DNA of 64,000 nt from Streptomyces durmitorensis (GTDB lineage: Bacteria > Actinomycetota > Actinomycetes > Streptomycetales > Streptomycetaceae): assembly GCF_023498005.1 (NCBI RefSeq), contig NZ_CP097289.1, positions 992,001 to 1,056,000 on the forward strand, read 5' to 3'. The position numbers were made by a program, and so were the translations under genes. Under the pieces are notes generated by a model. The model had not been told where the DNA came from and made no database searches. It saw only the letters and a list, made by a program, of their open reading frames with translations. Position 1 is the first letter of the stretch. Each line of letters starts with the position of its first letter. Of this stretch, positions 7,913 through 15,668 are shown in pieces.

Positions 7913-8141
7913 CGCCCTCACCGCCGAGGGAGTCCTGGCAGCCGGGGCACAGCCCGGTGATCCGCCACTCCGCCTGATAGCGGGCGGCCTCGGACTCGTC
8001 CCAGAAGACGCGCGCCGTGCCGTCCTCGTCGACCAGCGGCTCACCGCAGCCGATCGGCGGCATCAGGCACCGCTCCTCAGCCACCGCAGTCGCAGGGAGA
8101 TCCCCGCCGGTGAGAGCGGACAGGAAGGTGGGAATGTTCAT
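7905..8141 (-). CDS. Zinc-ribbon-like phage protein, 78 aa
   Basis: ATG 8141 within an ATGA overlap gives MNIPTFLSALTGGDLPATAV. Cys25 and Cys32 (RCLMPPIGC) and Cys65/Cys68 (LCPGCQD) form two pairs about 33 residues apart, consistent with a split zinc ribbon around a WDESEAARYQAEWRITG helix-strand core. Likely a small structural or nucleic-acid-binding protein; partner unknown. Confidence 0.7.
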   Translation of the reverse strand: MNIPTFLSALTGGDLPATAVAEERCLMPPIGCGEPLVDEDGTARVFWDESEAARYQAEWRITGLCPGCQDSLGGEGDE

Positions 8142-8389
8142 CGCTCGCCACCGCCGATCCGCACGATCAGGCCCGGGTTGTACGCGGCCAGGATCTTGTT
8201 CGCGGCGGCCAGGCTGCGCAGGTTGAAGGCCAGCACATCCCGAGCCTCCGGCCCCAAGCACAGCGGCAACTCGTCGATCGCATCCATCGCCGCCGTCTCC
8301 GCCAGCAGGACGTGTTCCGGGATCTGCCTGCCGACGAGTACCGCCACGCGGTCCGGCATCGGCACAGCCGGAAGGGTCATCGTGATCAC
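8138..8389 (-). CDS. Hypothetical phage protein, 83 aa
   Basis: GTG start at 8389 in a GTGA overlap with the antirepressor stop; GGGAGG precedes it. Product reads MITMTLPAVPMPDRVAVLVG and ends LAAANKILAAYNPGLIVRIG. Small alpha/beta protein without Cys pair or nuclease motif. Unrecognised. Confidence 0.65.
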   Translation of the reverse strand: MITMTLPAVPMPDRVAVLVGRQIPEHVLLAETAAMDAIDELPLCLGPEARDVLAFNLRSLAAANKILAAYNPGLIVRIGGGER

Positions 8390-9198
8390 GACGTGCCTCC
8401 CTGAACCGGGACCGACGGGATCTGCACGGCGGCCGTACCTCCGAGCCGCTTGTGCAGCTCGTGCAGGCCCTTCGTCGTCACCCGCAGCTGCGGGGCGTCC
8501 AGCACCAACTCGCCTGATCGAGGGTGGTAGTGCGACATCGGGATCTCCGACAGGCGCCCCGTTTCGATCGCCGTCTGCATCGCCCGCACCCGGTTGTCGC
8601 TGACCTGGCGGTACGTCCACCGGTAGTCGGCCAGCACGGTGAACAGGCGGTTCCGGCCCAGCATGATCTGCGGGTCGCGGGACAGGATCTTCGCCGCGTC
8701 ACCCACCGCGAAGTCGCCCTCGGTAGAGGCAAGGACGTTCCACGACGTGGCTGCGGGCTCCAGCTCCGCGACCTTCGCCGTCAGCGCCTTCGTCTCCCGC
8801 ACCTGGCCGAGGAGAGCGACCAGCGCCTCCTCGTAGTCCTGCGGAAGAGCCGGGGCGGCGGGCTCCACTGAGTACGAGCCGGTCTGGCGGAGAGAGGGGA
8901 CGACCTCATCCGTGATCCAGCGCCGGAAGGCGCGAGCCTCGGGCTTGCGGCTGTCGAGGACCAAGTCGTACAGGCCGGACTCGTTGACGATGGCCTTGTT
9001 GGGGTTGCCTGGAGTTCCATCCGCGATACGGATGGAACTCTTGTCGGCCTCATCCACGCGGGAGAGGGCATTGCCGACGTTGCTGATGGACAGCACCGCG
9101 CAGACGTCTGTCGCGAGCCACCAGGGCTTTGCGTCGATCATCACGGACCGCACGTGCTGCGCGGTCTCCGGGAAGGTGAAGACGAGAGGCGTCGTCAT
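8386..9198 (-). CDS. Phage antirepressor (BRO-N plus KilAC/ANT domains)
   Basis: 270 aa. Residues 1-105 are a BRO-N (Bro/Ant) domain: VMIDAKPWWLATDVCAVLSI, then IVNESGLYDLVLDSRKPEAR, FRRWITDEVVPSLRQTGSYS. Residues about 145-255 are a KilAC/ANT domain (AAKILSRDPQIMLGRNRLF, then LRVTTKGLHELHKRLGG). Such proteins bind and inactivate phage repressors to trigger lytic growth, and may bind DNA. Its place just behind the small XRE gene and the HTH gene fits an induction module for this element. Confidence 0.92.
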   Translation of the reverse strand: MTTPLVFTFPETAQHVRSVMIDAKPWWLATDVCAVLSISNVGNALSRVDEADKSSIRIADGTPGNPNKAIVNESGLYDLVLDSRKPEARAFRRWITDEVVPSLRQTGSYSVEPAAPALPQDYEEALVALLGQVRETKALTAKVAELEPAATSWNVLASTEGDFAVGDAAKILSRDPQIMLGRNRLFTVLADYRWTYRQVSDNRVRAMQTAIETGRLSEIPMSHYHPRSGELVLDAPQLRVTTKGLHELHKRLGGTAAVQIPSVPVQGGTS

Positions 9199-9692
9199 CG
9201 CGCACCGCCCGTCTCGCCGAAGCGGATCAGGGTGGACGGGAACGGGCCGCCGCCCTTCAGCGGGTCGATCTCGTCAGCGGCGTTGCGGTACTCGAGAGGC
9301 GTTACCTGCTCGCTGTGCACCTCCAGGCTTGCCGCAGCCATGCGCAGATCCTTCGCCGCCTCCTCGACCGCTCGCCCGCCGACGGCCTGCTGGTAGCGCA
9401 GGTGGACGTCCTCGGCGAGGCGCGTCGACAGGAAGCGGTGAACCTCTGACGGAATGACGGAGAAGCGCGACAGGTACTCGGAATCGCCGACCACCTGGCC
9501 GTCGATCTCCAGCTTCGCCAGGAGCCGGGACAGCTCGTACTGCGCTCCCAGCGCCTCGGTTCCCGGATCGGTGGTGTCGTCCATGAAGATCTGCAGCGAG
9601 GCGGACACACGCTTCGCAGCGTCGGCGATCTCGTCACGCTCGATCTTGAGGCGCTCGGCCTCACGCTCTGGCGTCTGTGATGATTGGGACAC
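9195..9692 (-). CDS. Hypothetical phage protein, 165 aa
   Basis: Starts at GTG 9692 (VSQSSQTPEREAERLKIERD) with a GAAAGGG-like site upstream. Mainly helical; the first 40 residues form a charged helix. Ends in an ATGA overlap with the antirepressor start, so the two are coupled. No family recognised. Confidence 0.65.
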   Translation of the reverse strand: MSQSSQTPEREAERLKIERDEIADAAKRVSASLQIFMDDTTDPGTEALGAQYELSRLLAKLEIDGQVVGDSEYLSRFSVIPSEVHRFLSTRLAEDVHLRYQQAVGGRAVEEAAKDLRMAAASLEVHSEQVTPLEYRNAADEIDPLKGGGPFPSTLIRFGETGGAR

Positions 9693-9787
9693 GGGGTGCC
9701 CTTTCTCTTGCAGGTAAGTGCAGGTGAGGGAGTTCCTCAGAGGCCCTGGCTGCCGGTAGCCCCCGGCGGTTGGGGCCGCATGCCGAT

Positions 9788-10111
9788 CTAGGCGGCGGAC
9801 CGGTGCCTGCGCGGCCGACCGGAACGCGTGGGGGCGTTGCGGTGCATGGCGGCGATTTCGGCAAGGTCGGACTCGCTGAACATCAGGCGGCGACCGAGCC
9901 GGTGGTGAGGAAACCGCGGCCCCTTGTCGGGGGTTCGGTTGACGCCGTCGCGGAGCCAGCGCTCGCCGGCTTGCCTCGTCCCGGTGTCTTCGGCCTCGTC
10001 CAGCAGCTCTTCGTCAGGGTTGTCCGGCTTGTTGAAGCCGAGCTTCCTTGCCGCTTCGCGGACGGTGTAAAAGGCCTCGAGGGCGGTGGGGGGAGTGTTT
10101 CGGGGAGACAT
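9788..10111 (-). CDS. HTH protein, possible excisionase
   Basis: 107 aa: FYTVREAARKLGF opens a MerR/Xis-like winged-helix motif, followed by an acidic insertion, then RFPHHRLGRRLMFSESDLAEI, the wing and C-terminal helix typical of Xis/AlpA-type binders. The tail is very basic (TRSGRPRRHRSA). It sits one base downstream of the small XRE gene. A recombination directionality factor or a second early regulator are both possible; separation from int across the switch favours neither strongly. Confidence 0.7.
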   Translation of the reverse strand: MSPRNTPPTALEAFYTVREAARKLGFNKPDNPDEELLDEAEDTGTRQAGERWLRDGVNRTPDKGPRFPHHRLGRRLMFSESDLAEIAAMHRNAPTRSGRPRRHRSAA

Positions 10112-10112
10112 G

Positions 10113-10367
10113 TCACCTCTTCTCTGAGGGCCCCTCGGGGGGTTCGAGGAGCAGTTGCGTGGAGTCGGCCCGTAGATCGAGTGCTGCGCGGAGCCGGGAG
10201 TGTGCGGTCGGTCTCATGCGGGTGCGGTAGCCGTTTTCGAGGTGGTTCAGATAGCGACGGCTGATCTGTGCGCGCTCTGCCAACTCGGCTGTGCTCAGCC
10301 CTGCCTGCATGCGGAGCTTGCGGATTTCCGCCCCGTTCACCTGGTAGGTGGGGAGGGGTTGTTCCAT
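10113..10367 (-). CDS. Small XRE/Cro-type regulator, 84 aa
   Basis: Residues 10-70 form a lambda-repressor-like HTH: AEIRKLRMQAGLSTAELAER, then AQISRRYLNHLENGYR. Single-domain length and leftward transcription from the divergent control region match a Cro-like early regulator. Starts at ATG 10367; the TAGCGG-box array begins 10 bases upstream, so it probably represses its own promoter and competes with the opposite XRE protein. Confidence 0.88.
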   Translation of the reverse strand: MEQPLPTYQVNGAEIRKLRMQAGLSTAELAERAQISRRYLNHLENGYRTRMRPTAHSRLRAALDLRADSTQLLLEPPEGPSEKR

Positions 10368-10375
10368 GCATCGAA

Positions 10376-10426
10376 GCTAGCGGGAGTTAGCGGCTATGTC
10401 TAGCGGTTTCTCGCGCTAGATAGCGG
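10376..10426. promoter_or_regulatory. Operator array (TAGCGG boxes) of the lysogeny switch
   Basis: TAGCGG occurs at 10378-10383, 10388-10393, 10401-10406 and 10421-10426; the first two are exactly 10 bp apart. The third lies in a 7-bp inverted repeat, TCTAGCG (10399-10405) and CGCTAGA (10414-10420), with an eight-base spacer. A fifth copy is at 10542-10547, 20 bases before the rightward XRE gene. Spacing and position between divergent regulators indicate operator sites for one or both XRE proteins. Confidence 0.72.
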
Positions 10427-10566
10427 ACAATCCTCAACGAGGGGGCACCCGAGGGCGCACACGGGGGCACGCGAAAGCACACCCCTCCGGACTTTGACCC
10501 CACAGGTTCCGGACTCAGTGGGCCCTGCTTGTAGCTGGTCCTAGCGGGTCCTGGCAGGATGGACCC

Positions 10567-10980
10567 ATGGCCACACCTGACCTTGCGCGCCTTGCGAAGC
10601 TCGTCGAGGCGCGCCGCAAAGAGCTACGCCTCGGCATCGAGCCGGCAGCGAAACTCGCCAGCATGAGCAAGGACACCTGGAAGCGCGTAGAGGCAGGCCT
10701 GAATGTCAGGCCCACCACATACACGGGCATCGAAAAGGCGCTCCACTGGGCGGTCAGAAGCTGCCAGCGCATCCTTGACGGCGAGGACCCGATCATCAAC
10801 GAGCCCGACGACGGCGCCGACGGCCATATCGCGAAGATCCCCAAGTCCGCTCTGGAGCGCGCGGTGGGTGATGCGGTCCAGTCCGCCGCCATCGCCACGA
10901 AGGGCTCCCTGACGGCCGATGAGATCCTGGCCCTGAACGAGCGCGTACTGGTGGAGCTCCGCGAACGGGGCGTTTTGTAG
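10567..10980 (+). CDS. XRE-family regulator, probable element repressor
   Basis: 137 aa. Residues 5-60 form an HTH (LARLAKLVEARRKELRLGIE, SMSKDTWKRVEAGLNVRP, then YTGIEKALHWAV). The C-terminal 75 residues are helical with no LexA-type Ser-Lys protease, so induction would not be by RecA-stimulated cleavage; the antirepressor at 8386-9198 could take that role. Transcribed towards int and divergent from the Cro-like gene, it has the position of a CI repressor. AGGA precedes the ATG. Confidence 0.75.
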   Translation: MATPDLARLAKLVEARRKELRLGIEPAAKLASMSKDTWKRVEAGLNVRPTTYTGIEKALHWAVRSCQRILDGEDPIINEPDDGADGHIAKIPKSALERAVGDAVQSAAIATKGSLTADEILALNERVLVELRERGVL

Positions 10981-11109
10981 CCGAAGTTCACCCGAAAGCC
11001 GTACAACCATTTGCTTTCTCGGTTTTGTTACCGGTTACCCACAGATCACTTTGGTCCCGTGTGGTCCCAACTGGCCCGTAACATGGCAGGGTTTGAGCAT
11101 CACCTTGGG

Positions 11110-11138
11110 GGTTCCCCGTAGTCCCGAGAGGGGGAACC
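11110..11138 (+). promoter_or_regulatory. Hairpin covering the ribosome site of the 66-aa gene
   Basis: GGTTCCCC (11110-11117) and GGGGAACC (11131-11138) are a perfect 8-bp inverted repeat with a 13-base loop. The right arm contains the only purine-rich ribosome site (GAGAGGGGGAA) ahead of the ATG at 11142, so folding would hide it from ribosomes. This suggests translation control, by unfolding or by a bound protein. Confidence 0.5.
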
Positions 11139-11141
11139 GTT

Positions 11142-11342
11142 ATGCAGAGCACCTTGCTCATAGCTGACCTTGGTCCTGAGTTTTCAGGGTGGGCCGGGGC
11201 GGTCGATGGGAAGATGGTTTGCGTGGCGCCTCCCGAGATCGCGAAGGATGCCGATGGGCACCGCAGGATGCGCGAGATCGTGAGACGCAGTGGAGGCGAC
11301 TGCGATAAGTGCCAGAGCTGCTACATGAGCGAAGGCGCCTGA
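11142..11342 (+). CDS. Small Cys-rich protein upstream of integrase, 66 aa
   Basis: Begins MQSTLLIADLGPEFSGWAGA. The end carries Cys54, Cys57 and Cys60 (CDKCQSCYMSEGA), a CxxCxxC cluster suited to zinc or an iron-sulphur centre, with Cys27 as a possible fourth ligand. It lies between the repressor and int and reads the same way. Function unknown. Confidence 0.6.
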   Translation: MQSTLLIADLGPEFSGWAGAVDGKMVCVAPPEIAKDADGHRRMREIVRRSGGDCDKCQSCYMSEGA

Positions 11343-11416
11343 TCAGTCGGCTGCGGACGTCCTGGCGGTAGGGGTACCTGCCGGGATACCGCGGGCGAAC
11401 AGCCAAGGGGGATCAC

Positions 11417-12688
11417 GTGCCGTGGATCGAGTGGCGGGGAAACAGCTGCAGGGTCCGCTGGGAGACCGGTAAGACCGATCCTGGCACCGGCAAGAAGCTG
11501 TACGACAGCAAGTCCAGCGTCGAGTGGACTGAGGAAGAGGCGTACAACTACGGCCTCGACCGGGAGTCGGAGGCGCGCAACGGCCGCTACATCGCCCGCG
11601 CCGACGGCAAGGTGCTCTTCAAGGACTGGGCCACCCTGTGGCTGAAGTCCCTGGACGTGGACCCTGGCACCGATTACCACTATCTGAAGCTGCTCCGGGC
11701 GCAGCTGCTGCCCGAGTGGGGCTCGACGCCGGTCAACGAGATCACCACGCTCCGGTACAACGCGTGGGTCAAACGCCTGCGGGCGCGCTACTCGGTGAAC
11801 TACGTCAACAGCCTGCGGACCCTGTTCGGAACGCTGATGACCGACGCCGCCAATCACCGGCCGCCGCTCATCCCTGAGACACCCGTGCCGAACGAGAGCC
11901 GGCGCCGCGGACGCTACGTCCGGCCCGTCAAGGAGGAGAAGGAAGAGGTTCCGACGGCGGACCTCCATCACCTCGCCGAGAACGCGCAAGCAGTCTGGGG
12001 CTTCACCGGCTACGTGTTCATGCTGACGAAGGCGTACACGGGGATGCGGCTCGGCGAGATGTACGGCCTGCGCCGGGAGTTCGTGGGCCCGAACTGGCCG
12101 GAGTGCGACGACGACAAGCAGCGCCGGGAGACGGCTCTGAAGCGGTACTGCGGCAAGGATCCGATGCCGGTGATCCGTGTGCAGTGGCAGCACAAGTACG
12201 TGAAGGATGCAGAGAATCCTGAGGAGAAGGGCATCCCGACCCTCGCCCTGCCGAAGTACGGGAGCGAGCGCACCCTGGTGATCCCGCCGTTCCTGGCCGA
12301 GTTGCACCGGCAGCTGCTGGCGTCACACGACTCGGAGTGGGTGTTCCCGGCGATGGGAGGCGGCGCTCTGCTGCAGACGGACTTCAACACCTTCTACTGG
12401 AAGCCGGTCAGGGATGGCTTCGATGAGCGTGTGGGCCGCTGGGCGCGGCCGAAGCTTGAGCCGGTGGAGTCGTTCAGGAAGAAGCGAATCCACCTGGTGC
12501 GGCATGCGCACGGCCCGCATCTTGAGGAGGACGGCGCCGCGGACGTGGCGATCGAGGAGCGGCTGGGGCATCTCATCCAGGGCGTCCGCGGGGTGTACCG
12601 CAGTGCGACTCCCGCGATGGAACGGCAGATTGTGAAGCTGTTGCAGAATCGCTGGGAGAGGGAGCAGGGTGGTGGGAGTGGTAGCTGA
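11417..12688 (+). CDS. int: Tyrosine recombinase / phage integrase
   Basis: 423 aa from GTG 11417 (AAGGGG upstream). An N-terminal arm-binding domain (residues 1-65) and core-binding domain (about 70-160) precede the catalytic domain. Catalytic residues are Arg211 (YTGMRLGEM), Lys280, His359 and Arg362 (HLVRH), His385 (RLGH) and Tyr394 (RGVY). The usual HDLRH box reads HLVRH, but the H-x-x-R pair is kept. Lying 70 bases from the broken MFS gene, it catalyses integration and, with an Xis, excision of the element. Confidence 0.95.
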   Translation: MPWIEWRGNSCRVRWETGKTDPGTGKKLYDSKSSVEWTEEEAYNYGLDRESEARNGRYIARADGKVLFKDWATLWLKSLDVDPGTDYHYLKLLRAQLLPEWGSTPVNEITTLRYNAWVKRLRARYSVNYVNSLRTLFGTLMTDAANHRPPLIPETPVPNESRRRGRYVRPVKEEKEEVPTADLHHLAENAQAVWGFTGYVFMLTKAYTGMRLGEMYGLRREFVGPNWPECDDDKQRRETALKRYCGKDPMPVIRVQWQHKYVKDAENPEEKGIPTLALPKYGSERTLVIPPFLAELHRQLLASHDSEWVFPAMGGGALLQTDFNTFYWKPVRDGFDERVGRWARPKLEPVESFRKKRIHLVRHAHGPHLEEDGAADVAIEERLGHLIQGVRGVYRSATPAMERQIVKLLQNRWEREQGGGSGS

Positions 12689-12698
12689 GGCCGATGAA

Positions 12699-12790
12699 GT
12701 CCTGACCGTCTCCCAGTCGTCTCCCATCAAGGGGTTTTCGATCAAGGGAAGTTCAGGTCAGGACCACGCAGGACCCTTCTTCTGCGGAAT
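12699..12790. mobile_element. Element right end / attachment-site region
   Basis: The MFS reading frame switches from conserved (VVYCVMYGIPQ) to unrelated codons near 12785-12793, marking the junction. Just inside are GTCCTGACC (12699-12707) and its perfect complement GGTCAGGAC (12756-12764), plus doubled GTCTCCC and ATCAAGGG words between them. These look like integrase arm or core sites. The exact crossover core cannot be fixed without the left end, which lies outside the window. Confidence 0.6.
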
Positions 12791-13693
12791 GCCGTACATC
12801 ACGCAGTACACGACGAGGTAGCTCAGGCCGTGCCGCAGGTAGGTGCGGGCCAGGGCGTGGTTGCGGCCGAGCATGCGCAGGTCGATGAAGGGGTGCGGGT
12901 GGCGCAGCTGCCACCAGGTCAGCACGGCGGACAGCGCCGCCACGGGGGCGAGCAGCCACCACAGGGGGTGCGCCAGGTCGAGCAGGAAGAAGACGAGGCA
13001 GGTCAGCGCGCCGGTGAAGAGCAGGGTGCCGAGCGGGTCGAGGCCGCCCGCCGCGCTCTTGCCCGACCGCTCCCCGCGCGGCGGGTCCGCGGGTATCCAG
13101 CGGAGCGCCGCGCCGTACGCGAGGAGTGCGACGGGGACGTTGACGGCGAAGATGCCGCGCCATCCGGCGGTCGCGACGAGGAGTCCGCCGAGCGTCGGTC
13201 CGACGGCCGCGCTGCCGAGCGCGGCGAAGGAAAGCCTGCCGAGGACGGTGCGCGGGGTCGGGCTGCCGAGCCTGCGTGATTCGTCGCGCAGGACGGCCAT
13301 GGCGGCGGGGTAGGCGGCGGAGGTGCCGATGCCCAGGAGCAGCCGGGAGACGAGCAGCCAGCCGAAGCCCGGGGCGAGCGCGCCGACGAGCCCGGAGGCG
13401 ACGACGACCACGAGCCCGCCGAGGAAGACCCGGCGCGGCCCGATGGTGTCGGCGAGCTTGCCGAGCACCGGCTGGGAGACGGCGCTCGCGAGGTAGAGGA
13501 CGGACACGAGCCAGGCGGTGTCGGCGGCGCCGATCCCGAAGTCGTGCCCGATCGCCACCAGGGCGGTGGAGATCATCGTGGTGTTGAGCGGGTTGAGCAG
13601 CGAGCCGAGCAGGAGGGGCGCGGTGAGCCGTGCCCCGAAGGCGGGACGCTCGCCCGCCGCCGGGCGGGCCGGGGCGTCCTGCTCCGTCCTCAC
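12758..13693 (-). pseudogene. MFS drug-efflux transporter truncated by element insertion
   Basis: 311 aa from GTG 13693. N-terminal DHA2-type MFS: LLLGSLLNPLNTTMISTALV, GVLYLASAVSQPVLG-like motif A region (LASAVSQPVLGKLADTIGPR) and eight or so membrane helices. Relatives run to about 450-500 aa; here the frame ends in KKGPAWS after the helix SYLVVYCVMYG. The remaining helices are missing, so transport is probably lost. The start overlaps the marR stop by GTGA, so marR and this gene formed an operon. Confidence 0.85.
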
Positions 13694-14133
13694 TTCTGCA
13701 CCAACCGCTCCAACAGCACGATGGCATCGGCCAGTTGGCGGCGCTCCGCCGGGTCGAGCCCGTCGGCGAGGACCGTCGAGAGCCAGTCGTGCTTGGCGGC
13801 CCGCATCTCGGTGAGGGTGCGATGCCCCTGATCGGTCACGGAGACGACGGACTGCCGCCCGTCGTCGGGATCGGGGGCCCGCTCGACGAGCCCCATCTCC
13901 TCCAGGGCGCCCACGGTCAGCCGCATGGACTGGGGCCGGACGAGTTCCTCGCGGGCCAGGCTCGCGGTGGTGGCGGGGCCCGCGTGGTCGAGGCGGGCGA
14001 GCACGGAACGCTGTGTGGGGCTGAGTCCGGTCGCCGGTGTCACGCCGCGCAGGCGCCGCACGAGCCGCCGGACGACGTTCGACAGATCGGCGGCGATCCG
14101 CTCGGGATCCGCGTCGTCAGAGGGTGTGCTCAT
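13690..14133 (-). CDS. MarR-family transcriptional regulator
   Basis: 147 aa from ATG 14133. Winged-helix core: LSPTQRSVLARLDHAGP, TTASLAREELVRPQSMRLTV (recognition helix), then DPDDGRQSVVSVTDQGHR (wing). MarR proteins repress adjacent efflux genes and release DNA on binding phenolic or drug ligands. Upstream lies a near-perfect inverted repeat (14150-14185), a likely self-operator. Its target transporter is now truncated. Confidence 0.93.
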   Translation of the reverse strand: MSTPSDDADPERIAADLSNVVRRLVRRLRGVTPATGLSPTQRSVLARLDHAGPATTASLAREELVRPQSMRLTVGALEEMGLVERAPDPDDGRQSVVSVTDQGHRTLTEMRAAKHDWLSTVLADGLDPAERRQLADAIVLLERLVQK

Positions 14134-14149
14134 GCACGCCACCGTAGGA

Positions 14150-14185
14150 GATAGACAGGTAACCTTGCAAGTCTGCCTGCCTATC
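14150..14185. promoter_or_regulatory. Probable MarR operator
   Basis: GATAGACAGG (14150-14159) and CCTGCCTATC (14176-14185) are complementary at nine of ten positions around a 16-base centre. The repeat sits 17 bases upstream of the marR start, where a self-repressing MarR dimer or pair would bind. Confidence 0.6.
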
Positions 14186-14221
14186 CCCGAGGGAGGCAGC
14201 CAGCAGGGCCGCACACGAAAA

Positions 14222-14251
14222 CCGCCCCTGCCGCAGGTGCGACAGGGGCGG
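14222..14251 (-). terminator. Terminator after acyl-CoA dehydrogenase gene
   Basis: CCGCCCCTG (14222-14230) and CAGGGGCGG (14243-14251) form a perfect 9-bp stem with a 12-base loop. It begins 24 bases past the stop of the acyl-CoA dehydrogenase gene and before marR's promoter region. Confidence 0.75.
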
Positions 14252-14274
14252 ATGCTGTGCGTACGACAGGCGCG

Positions 14275-15501
14275 CTAGCGGATCGGCATCCCCGACAACG
14301 TACGCGCGATCACCAGACGCTGGATCTCGCTCGTACCCTCGAAGATCGTGTAGATGGCGGCGTCACGGTGCATGCGCTCCACCGGGTACTCACGCGTGAA
14401 GCCGTTGCCGCCCAGGATCTGCACCGCCTGCGCGGTGACCTTCTTGGCGACCTCGCTCGCGTACAGCTTCGACATGGAGCCCTCGGCCGACTCGAACTTC
14501 TTGCCCGTGCTCGCCATCCACGAGGCGCGCCAGACGAGCAGACGGGCCGCGTCGATCTGCGTACGCATGTCGGCGAGCTGGAAGGCGATGCCCTGGTTGT
14601 CGATGATCGGGCGACCGAACTGCGTACGCGTCTTGGCGTACTCGAGGGCCTCCTCGTAGGCGGCACGCGCCGTGCCCACGGCCATCGCGCCGACGGCCGG
14701 GCGCGACGCCTCGAAGGTGGCCATCGCGGCGTTCTTCACGCGCTCGCCGCCGGTCTTGGCGCGCTCACGGGCGCGGGCGAGGCGCTCGTCGAGCTTCTCC
14801 TTGCCGCCGAGCAGGCAGTGACCAGGAACGCGGACGTCCTCCAGGACGACCTCGGCGGTGTGCGAGGCGCGGATGCCGTGCTTCTTGAACTTCTGGCCCT
14901 GGGAGAGGCCGGGGGTGTTCGGCGGGACGATGAAGGAGGCGTGGCCCTTGGAACCGAGCTCCGCGTCGACGACCGCGACGACGACGTGGACGTTGGCTAT
15001 GCCGCCGTTGGTGGCCCAGGTCTTCGTGCCGTTGAGCACCCATTCGTCCTTGGCCGCGTCATAGACGGCGCGGGTGCGCATCGCCGCCACGTCGGAGCCC
15101 GCGTCGGGCTCGGAGGAGCAGAAGGCGGCGACCTTGACGTCGTTCACGTCGCCGTACATCTGCGGGATCCAGGTGCCGATCTGCTCCTCGGTGCCGTTGG
15201 CGAGGACGCCCACGGCGGCCAGGCCCGTGCCCATGATGGACAGGCCGATGCCCGCGTCACCCCAGAAGATCTCCTCGGTCGCCATCGGGATGCCGAGGCC
15301 GGTGGGGTCGAAGAACTGCTGGGCGTAGAAGTCCAGGGAGTAGATCCCCAGCTTCGAGGCCTCCTGGATGATCGGCCACGGGGTCTCCTCGCGCTCGTCC
15401 CACTCGGCGGCCGCCGGACGGATCACATCAGCGGCGAACCCGTGGAGCCAGTCCCGGACCTCCTTCTGTTCGTCGTTGAGCTCCATGGTGAACTCGGCCA
15501 T
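14275..15501 (-). CDS. Acyl-CoA dehydrogenase
   Basis: 408 aa, standard family length. Order: helical N-terminal domain, FAD-binding middle (VKVAAFCSSEPDAGSDVAAM, then NGTKTWATNGGIA), helical C-terminal domain (RTQFGRPIIDNQGIAFQLAD, then VQILGGNGFTREYPVERM). Glu388 (YTIFEGTSEIQ) is the catalytic base that removes the alpha proton of acyl-CoA. It is a cytosolic flavoenzyme of beta-oxidation or branched-chain catabolism. A divergent TetR gene probably controls it. Confidence 0.95.
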   Translation of the reverse strand: MAEFTMELNDEQKEVRDWLHGFAADVIRPAAAEWDEREETPWPIIQEASKLGIYSLDFYAQQFFDPTGLGIPMATEEIFWGDAGIGLSIMGTGLAAVGVLANGTEEQIGTWIPQMYGDVNDVKVAAFCSSEPDAGSDVAAMRTRAVYDAAKDEWVLNGTKTWATNGGIANVHVVVAVVDAELGSKGHASFIVPPNTPGLSQGQKFKKHGIRASHTAEVVLEDVRVPGHCLLGGKEKLDERLARARERAKTGGERVKNAAMATFEASRPAVGAMAVGTARAAYEEALEYAKTRTQFGRPIIDNQGIAFQLADMRTQIDAARLLVWRASWMASTGKKFESAEGSMSKLYASEVAKKVTAQAVQILGGNGFTREYPVERMHRDAAIYTIFEGTSEIQRLVIARTLSGMPIR

Positions 15502-15532
15502 GACCCCTCCAGGACCTGCGGTGAAGACGTAC

Positions 15533-15571
15533 GTTACTTGCGGTAACTGGAGTCTGTTACCGGCCGGTAGC
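15533..15571. promoter_or_regulatory. Paired palindromes, probable TetR operators
   Basis: GTTACTTGCGGTAAC (15533-15547) is a perfect 5-bp inverted repeat around five bases. GTTACCGGCCGGTAGC (15556-15571) is a second near-palindrome 23 bases on with the same GTTAC half. They lie 32 bases from the dehydrogenase start, between it and the TetR gene, and would let the TetR protein block the dehydrogenase promoter. Confidence 0.65.
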
Positions 15572-15668
15572 CGATGTCAACTCCCGGCCGCCCGTTCGAT
15601 GGGCGCACCGCTCGGGGTGTTACGTTGCGCGTGCGGGGCGCAATCGCACGGGCGGGGAGAGAAACGCT

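Noticed and set aside
12640..12800. tRNA gene as integration target
   Set aside because: No cloverleaf or CCA-proximal tRNA sequence is present; the junction is in the MFS frame.
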